A DNA stretch of 64,000 bases from Eutreptiella sp. 'Long Island Sound 2002' (lineage: Eukaryota; Euglenozoa; Euglenophyceae; Eutreptiales; Eutreptiaceae). Made by a program: the position numbers and the translations under genes. The stretch's first letter is position 1. The number at the start of each line of letters is the position of its first letter. The notes under the pieces are model-generated. The model saw only the letters and a list, made by a program, of their open reading frames with translations, searched no databases and was not told the origin of the DNA. The stretch is from assembly GCA_964036045.1 (NCBI GenBank), contig OZ038380.1:124292899-124356898 (forward strand), given 5' to 3'. This document shows, piece after piece, positions 58,229 to 64,000 of this stretch.

Positions 58229-61200
58229 ATGGCACACCCATTCTCAGCTCTGTCCCCCGACCTCCAGCGCGAACAGTTGACGGCGGCCGACGCCTGGCCC
58301 CTCCTGTCCATCGCCCTGGACTCCCAGCAACCCCCACGCCTGCTGGCCTCCGCGCGCCACATGCCGGCGAATGTGGACGTCCTCTCCATGCCCCTCGCCG
58401 GCTCCTCCATCGAAGCCAGCCCCCTCCTCTGGTGGTTCGCCTTCACCGAGCAGCTCACCGAGAACGAGATCTCCCTCCTCACCACACACCACGACGCCTC
58501 GTGGCTCCCCTACGCCTCCTTCATGAGCACCCTCATCGACTGGGGCTCTCGTGCCTCCACCCTCGACCAGGCCACTCTCGCCTCGGCCGCCCTCGCCCAC
58601 ATTTCCCCCTTCTCCCCCGACCTCCCCCCCTCCATCCCCTTCCGCCGCCTCCTGGACCTCCTCGCCTTCGAGGAGGCCATCAAGCCCAAGGTCGCCCGGG
58701 TCGCCGCGCTCCACTGGGTAGCAACCCTGGGGGGCCCAGCAGACCGGCTCCCGGCTGGCCTGCCCCCCCCTCAGCTGCGTCTTCGACCCCGCCAGCCCCC
58801 ACGTCCGTGTCCCCGCCTCTTGCCCCCTGTCAGCCCAACGGTGGTACACCCAGTTGAACCATCGGAAGGATGATGGTTCAATTCGCACCCCCAACATCTC
58901 CACCGCCATCACCGCAGCCGCCCGCCGCGCTCACCCGCAGGCAGATGACCCTCCTGTGGACCCCGGTGTCCCCGCCCCCCGCCGCCGCCCCTGCACCCCC
59001 CAACGCTTCGCAAACCTTGTCCCCGCCTCTCCCCCGTCCCCAACCCCCACAGCCGGCCGCACCACCCCCGTGAGACTGGGAGACGCTCTTCCAGGCTGGC
59101 CCAGCCCTGAGCTCCCAAGACACACTGTCCTTACTCGACGGCCTCTCCTCCGTCCCCGAGGCCCACGCCCACCACACGGCCATGTGCATTGTGGCCATGG
59201 GCAAGAACTGCCACCTGCCCCCCAGGACCGTGCAACACCTCTCGGTCTCCACGTCCACCGCCAGCTTGGTGCTCGCCGCCAAGGGTGCCTGGCACTCCTG
59301 CCCCAACCTCCACAAGCCCACTCTCCGCCTCCACCTCAACAAGCTCCTCACCCTGGTCTCCCAACGGTACGGAGCCGCCGCCTCCTCCGCGGCCTCCCTG
59401 CCTGCCCTCCAGGCCATCCAGCGCCTCATCACAGCCGCTCAGGCCCATGCCGACACTCCCTGGCTGACAGCGTCCTTCACCATCGCCAGCGCCCCCTCCT
59501 TCCCCATAGAGGCTTACCAGGACCTCCAACACGTCGCCTCCGCCGACACCCTCCGCGCAGCCATCGCACGGCTGTGTGGCCGTCTATCCACCCCGGCCCA
59601 GTTCCAGGAGCTCATCTCCTACACCAAAACTGCCCTCCCCCCCCGCACCACGGCGGACCCGGACTGGTTCCGCCTTGGCTCCTCCGCACCGCCAGCGCCC
59701 TCCCTGCAAGCCCCCGGCGCCACCGCCCCGCCAGCGCCACTCTCCGCCCCACCCCTCCTCAGCTAGCCCCCCCTCCCGGGCGCCCCCGCGCCCTCCGCCA
59801 CCGGCGCCACCCCCGCCTCCTCGGTCCCCACCTTCGCCCCTGTCGGCTCCTCGCCAGCCACCACCGGCATCGTCCGCGTCTCAGGCCTCCGCCTAGGCCC
59901 GCACCCCTCCATGGCAGTCACCCTCACCCACAACCTGCAGACCGTCGTGTACGTCACTAACGCCGACGCCCGCCGCGGACACGCGTTTGCATCCATCGCC
60001 CCCGCCTTGCACACCTCCCTCTTCGCCTCACTGCCCACGCGCGTCATCCAGCACGACGAGGGCTGGTCCCTTACGGTCCAGGGCAGACGGGACGATGGGC
60101 CACCTTGGCACGCCCCCGCTGCCACACTCAACCCCCCCCCCTCCCACCGCCCGCCCGTCCCGGGAGACCCTCAGCCCCGTCCCACCAAACGCAGCCGCCA
60201 GCAGTCACCCCCCCGTTCCTCCCCCCGACGCTCCCCGAGGCACCATGGCCGCACAGCGCCCTCGGCCCCCACGTCAGGCAGAGCAGTCCGCGGCGCCATG
60301 TTCCCCAGTGCCCGCAGACACAACTGACTCGCCCCGCCAGACACTCTCCCCGCCTCCAGCGCTCCCGACCTCCCGACCCTGGCCTGGGCGACCTTCCTCG
60401 CCTCCCACTTTCCCCGCCCACTCGACGCCCACCGCGCCGGGGCTGACCTCCTCTCCGGCCCGGTGCCCCGTCCCCAATCCTACGCCCGGGAGACCCCCCC
60501 CCGCACACCCTCTACACCACCGGCCTCCGCCCCCCGTATATGCCTTCACTGCGGCACGCTGCGGCGCCCGGCCCTCACGCACTGCCCCGAGTGCACACAC
60601 TCTGCTGACCTTCTCCCCCTTTGCCTCCCCCCGGCCGCCAACCTCCCCACGGGCCCCCTCCGAGACCTCCTGCACGCCGCCCAGGTCTCCACGTCGCTAC
60701 CCCCCTCGCTCCTCGCCTCCGCCCTCCCCACAATGTGCGGTTGGCTCGCCTCCTTCCCCCGCCAGCGCCGCGACCCCCCCTTTTGGATCAACCCGCCCCT
60801 GCACGTGGACGCCAAGTGGACCGCCTTCTGGGACACCGCCCACTTGCCGTCAGCCCCCCTCCCCCCGTTTCCCCAGCGTATGCTCGCTCGTCAGGCCCGA
60901 CCTCGACGTGGACGCTACACCCCGCCCTCCCCGACGCCCAACTCGTCACCTCCTCCGCTTGCCCCGGCTGTGGACGCCCCAGGCCTCACACCGCCTTCGT
61001 CGACCTCCCCGCATCGCCGACCGACCACTGGCCTCACTTCTTCTGCACCTCCCCCCACAAAGCCCCGCCCGTGTGCACTCGTGACACCGCCGCCCGCTGT
61101 GTGGTCGACTTCCAGGGCATGCTACTGCCCGGGGCTGTCCCCGTCTCGGCCATCCCCTGGGCCACCCCTTGCGCCCCCCCTCCCGACCGCCTCGTCCAGC

Positions 61201-61759
61201 CGACCCCCGCCTTCGTCCTCTCCCTCCCCGACCCCCGAGACCAGGCGTCCACCCCCCTCCGCGACACAGCCCTCACCTTCCTCACGCACAACTGGGGCGG
61301 CATCGCCGGCCAAGTCTCCCTCGCCCGCACCTAGCTCGAGGCCCTGTCCCCCGACGTGGGCGCCGAGCAGGAACTCTGGGACTTGGCCGCGGCCCGCCCC
61401 GCCCTCCCACCGCGGTACGAGGCCCACTATAGCACCGCATCCGGCCAGGGCTCAGGCCTCCGCACGGCCTGGCTCCGGTCCCTCCGCGCCCCCTCCCACA
61501 CTCACCACGTCCTCCCCTGCCACACCTCACACGCCATGGTGCTGGCGCAGGTCACCCTGCACCACCGCTCCTGCGACGCCCACTCCTCGCCGCCACCCCC
61601 CCCGGGCAATGCATACTGCTTGCCGCCAACCCCTCGGTCCTCAGTGAGGTCCTCATTGGGCACGCCGATGCCCTGCACGTGCGCCCGCTGCTGCCCGACC
61701 TGCACGTTGCGTACGCCCCCGGCACACCCGTCGACCCCTCCGTATGGGACTCTCAGTGA
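58229..61759 (+). pseudogene. Long C-rich gene of element 4, broken by three in-frame stops and four C-run shifts
   Basis: Starts CACCATGG (ATG 58229). A coherent protein can be followed through frame changes at C-runs 58763-58770, 59065-59069, 60853-60866 and 61607-61613, and through in-frame TAG 59764-59766, TGA 60325-60327 and TAG 61332-61334, to TGA 61757-61759. Recognisable pieces are an N-terminal helical region (ALSPDLQREQLTAADAWPLL), WYTQLNHRKDDGSIRTP, a second helical region (MCIVAMGKNCHLPPRTVQHL), a basic Ser/Pro/Arg linker (PTKRSRQQSPPRSSPRR), Cys pairs CLHCGTLRRPALTHCPEC and ACPGCGRPRPHTAF with DHWPHFFCTSPH, and a C-terminal VRPLLPDLHVAYAPGTPVD. The Cys pairs suggest zinc binding. 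No polymerase, nuclease or recombinase motif is seen. The family is unknown. As every shift is in a C-run, sequence error is as likely as decay. Confidence 0.5.
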
Positions 61760-62440
61760 GGCCACCGGCCACCGGCCGGCCCGCACACACCACCCCGCGC
61801 TCGCCTCTGGCGCTCGTGCCCGTGGACGCCGCTACCCACGCGCCCGGCTCCGGCCTCAGCCCCCGAGCAGCGCTTCCTGCCAGCCGCAGGTCCCACGGCC
61901 CGCAGGGGGCCCCCGACAGACACGCCGACACCCTTGCGCGCGCACCCCCCGCAGCTTGGCCTGCACGGCGCGCTCTCCCCCGACACGCCCACCGACCCCA
62001 CTGTGTGGGGCTCTTGGGGCCTCTGCCGACCGCCGGCTGGACCGCCCGCACCTCCCAGCGACCGCCACGGGCCCCGCACCCGCATGGCGCCGCCTCCGCC
62101 TCGGCCGCCCGCCGCTACCCATGCGCCCGGCACCGGCCTCGGCCCCCAGGCAACGCAACAAGCTCACCGCAGGTCGCTCGGCCCGCATAGGGGCCCGCAC
62201 CGGGCGCGCCGACGCCCTTGCGCGCGCGCCCCCCGCAGCTTGGCCTGCAAGACGCGCCCCCCCCCGGCACGCCCACCGACCCCGCTGTGTGGGGCGCTCA
62301 GGGCCCTTGCCGGCCGCCGGCCGGACCGCCCGCACCCCACCGCGACCGGCACGGGCCCCGCACCCGCATGGCGCCGCTTCCGCCTCGGCCGCCCGCCGCT
62401 ACCCATGCGCCCGGCCCGGGCCTCGAGCCCCGCCGGCTGT
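61661..62440 (+). repeat. Degenerate 284-bp tandem repeat covering the gene's 3' end
   Basis: GCTACCCAYGCGCCCGG recurs at 61831, 62114 and 62398 (steps 283 and 284), and CCCTTGCGCGCGC at 61931 and 62215. The segment from CACGCCGATGCC (61661) to the gene's stop also aligns with the copy starting at 61921, so the repeat unit includes the last codons of the gene and its 3' flank. The extra copies are non-coding in the original frame. Confidence 0.75.
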
Positions 62441-62459
62441 GCCGCGCGGCGTCCCGTAA

Positions 62460-63101
62460 GCAGGACACAGGGACAGGCACCAGGGGACAGCACCTGAACC
62501 AAACACAACACGCCAGCCGCCGTATACCCATGACAGTGCTCTTGTGCTCCCGCCCTTGTGCCCTCCCTCCCCCATGACCGACGCGCGCGCGCCCGCACTA
62601 CCGGGGACGAGGCGGCCACACCACAACGCGAGCAAAGGTGACTAGGCGCCAGCAGACAGCAACTCCCGGGCCTCCCCTCGCCCCCGTAGAAGGCTAGAAG
62701 CACGTGCCAGCGCCCCCGGCCTCGCCACGGCCGCACACGAGGAACGGCCACCTCGGCGGGACGTTCGGGCAAGGCGCGGAGTGTCCGTGGACCCGGGCGT
62801 GCCTTCCCCACACCAAGGTCACCGCCCCGCCCTCCACCCCCTCCACAGCCGCTTCGCACAGGACGAGTCACTCCCCCCCCGCGAGACGGGGGAGGGCTCC
62901 AGAGTAACTTCCACACGTGGCCCCACCCTCCTCCACGCGCGCCCCCCCCCCTCCACACCACGGCGCCCCCCCCCCCCCCCCCCCCCCCGGTCGTTGTCGG
63001 CACACGCCCGGCCAGCGTGACGCCGGCCAACTGCTCCCTTGCGCCCTGCCCAGGGAGAGCGTGTCTGGCAATTTCTCCCGCCGGCACGTGCTGGGTGCCC
63101 T
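62460..63101 (+). other. 3' non-coding region of element 4
   Basis: C-rich DNA without a supported gene. It holds a long C-run near 62967-62988. Overlapping frames on both strands are compositional. Confidence 0.6.
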
Positions 63102-63120
63102 CACAACAACAACAACAACA
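63102..63120 (+). repeat. (ACA)n tail of element 4
   Basis: Six ACA triplets directly before the right TCACG copy. Simple-repeat 3' tails of this sort are typical of some non-LTR retrotransposons. Confidence 0.8.
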
Positions 63121-64000
63121 TCACGACGGTATGAAATAATTGACGGAGGGGGTTAGATAATTCACGGAGGTATCAAACAATTCACGGAGGGGGTTGAACA
63201 ATTCACGGAGGGGGTTATATAATTCACGGAAGTATGAAAAAAATGCACGGAGGGGGTTAAATAGTTCACGGAGGTATCCCATAATTCACGGAGGGGGTCA
63301 TATAATTCACGGAGGTATGAAAAAAATTCACGGAGAGGGTTAAATAATTCACGGAGGTATCCCAATGTTCCCAGAGGGGGTTAAATAATTCAGGGGGGTA
63401 TGAAATAATTCACGGAGGGGGTGTAATAATTCACAAAGGTGTCAAATATTTCACGGAGGGGGTTAAATATTTCACGGAGGTATCAAATAATTCATGGAGG
63501 GGCTTTAATATTTGACGGAGGTATCAAATAATTCACGGATGAAGTTAAATAATTCCCGGAGGTCTGAAATAATTCACGGAGGGGGTAAATTATTTCCCGG
63601 GGGTATCAAATAATTTACGGAGGGGGTTAAATGATTCCCGGAGGTATCAAATAATTCACGGAGAGGCTTAAATAATTCACGGAGGGTGTTTAATAATTCA
63701 CGGAGGTATCAAATAATTCACGGAGGGGGTTAAATAATTCACGGAGGTCCGAAATAATTCACGGAGGGGGTAAATTATTTCCCGGAGGTATCAAATAATT
63801 TACGGAGGGGGTTAAATGATTGCCGGAGGTATCAAATAATTCACGGAGGGGGTTAAATAATTCACGGAGGTCTGAAATAATTCACGGAGGGGGTAAATTA
63901 TTTCCCGGAGGTATCAAATAATTTACGGAGGGGATTAAATGATTCACGGAGGTATGAGACAATTCACGGAGGGGGTTAGATAATTCACGGAGGTATAAAA
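63121..64000 (+). repeat. 41-bp satellite, right edge
   Basis: The array resumes in the same orientation. A TTTCCCGGAGG or TTTCCCGGGGG variant with GGGGTAAATTA recurs at about 63590, 63775 and 63900, another local higher-order duplication. Confidence 0.95.

Larger units (their letters stand above)
57566..63120 (+). mobile_element. Element 4: C-rich insertion with 5-bp TSD and (ACA)n tail
   Basis: TCACG occurs at both edges (57561-57565 and 63121-63125). The 3' edge is a run of ACA triplets (63102-63120). Two 250-bp monomers form the 5' end, then a long broken gene, then a degenerate 284-bp tandem repeat. A 5-bp target duplication, a simple-repeat tail and 5' monomers together resemble a non-LTR retrotransposon or a non-autonomous derivative, but no RT or endonuclease motif is visible. 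Base composition (very high C on the plus strand) differs sharply from the array and from the other elements. Confidence 0.7.

Noticed and set aside
1-64000. GGAGG in every satellite monomer as Shine-Dalgarno sites
   Set aside because: No start codons or genes follow, and the elements are eukaryotic in type.

Overview
This window is eukaryotic repeat DNA, most likely from a microalga or other protist. It contains no bacterial operons, rRNA or host housekeeping genes. The backbone is one head-to-tail satellite array whose unit is a 41-bp dimer: a 20-bp monomer TTCACGGAGGTATCAAATAA plus a 21-bp monomer TTCACGGAGG-GGGTTAAATAA. The array keeps one orientation from base 1 to base 64000. Four mobile elements interrupt it, and one of them carries a fifth element nested inside it. 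The host guess rests on the element types (a PAT/kangaroo-like tyrosine-recombinase retrotransposon and a DNA transposon carrying 2-oxoglutarate dioxygenases) and is weak.

Layout. 1-118 satellite. 119-6932 outer element 1, with a reverse-transcriptase-like gene (242-1855). It is split by a nested DNA transposon (2130-6379) with 25-bp terminal inverted repeats, a 5-bp target duplication, eight perfect copies of a 20-bp palindrome and a long reading frame interrupted by TAG and TGA. 6933-7118 satellite. 7119-14545 element 2, a 7.4-kb DNA transposon with 18-bp TIRs. It encodes on the minus strand two 2OG-Fe(II) dioxygenase domains (one TET/JBP-like), a coiled-coil segment and a DDE-like transposase, separated and flanked by four arrays of a CpG-rich ACGCGTACGCGT motif phased at exactly 22 bp. 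14546-27008 satellite with a 2.4-kb tandem duplication. 27009-33399 element 3, a PAT-like retrotransposon with split direct repeats (A1...B1-A2...B2), Gag, tyrosine recombinase, RT-RNase H and a small basic protein. 33400-57565 satellite with higher-order repeats. 57566-63120 element 4, a very C-rich element with 5' tandem monomers, a broken long gene with Cys-pair motifs, a 3' tandem repeat and an (ACA)n tail inside a 5-bp target duplication. 63121-64000 satellite.

How it fits together. The array acts as a landing pad: three of the four top-level insertions enter at the TTCAC/GG step of the monomer. Element 3 has identical A repeats and nearly identical B repeats, so it looks recent, and its recombinase, RT and RNase H catalytic residues are present. 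Element 2 is the most unusual: transposase, TET/JBP-like oxygenase and CpG-rich phased arrays lie in one unit, and one array fits inside a phase-0 intron of the dioxygenase gene. Many genes here are continuous except for a lone in-frame TGA/TAG, or for shifts that coincide with homopolymers; some of these are probably sequence errors, and some may be recoding or decay.
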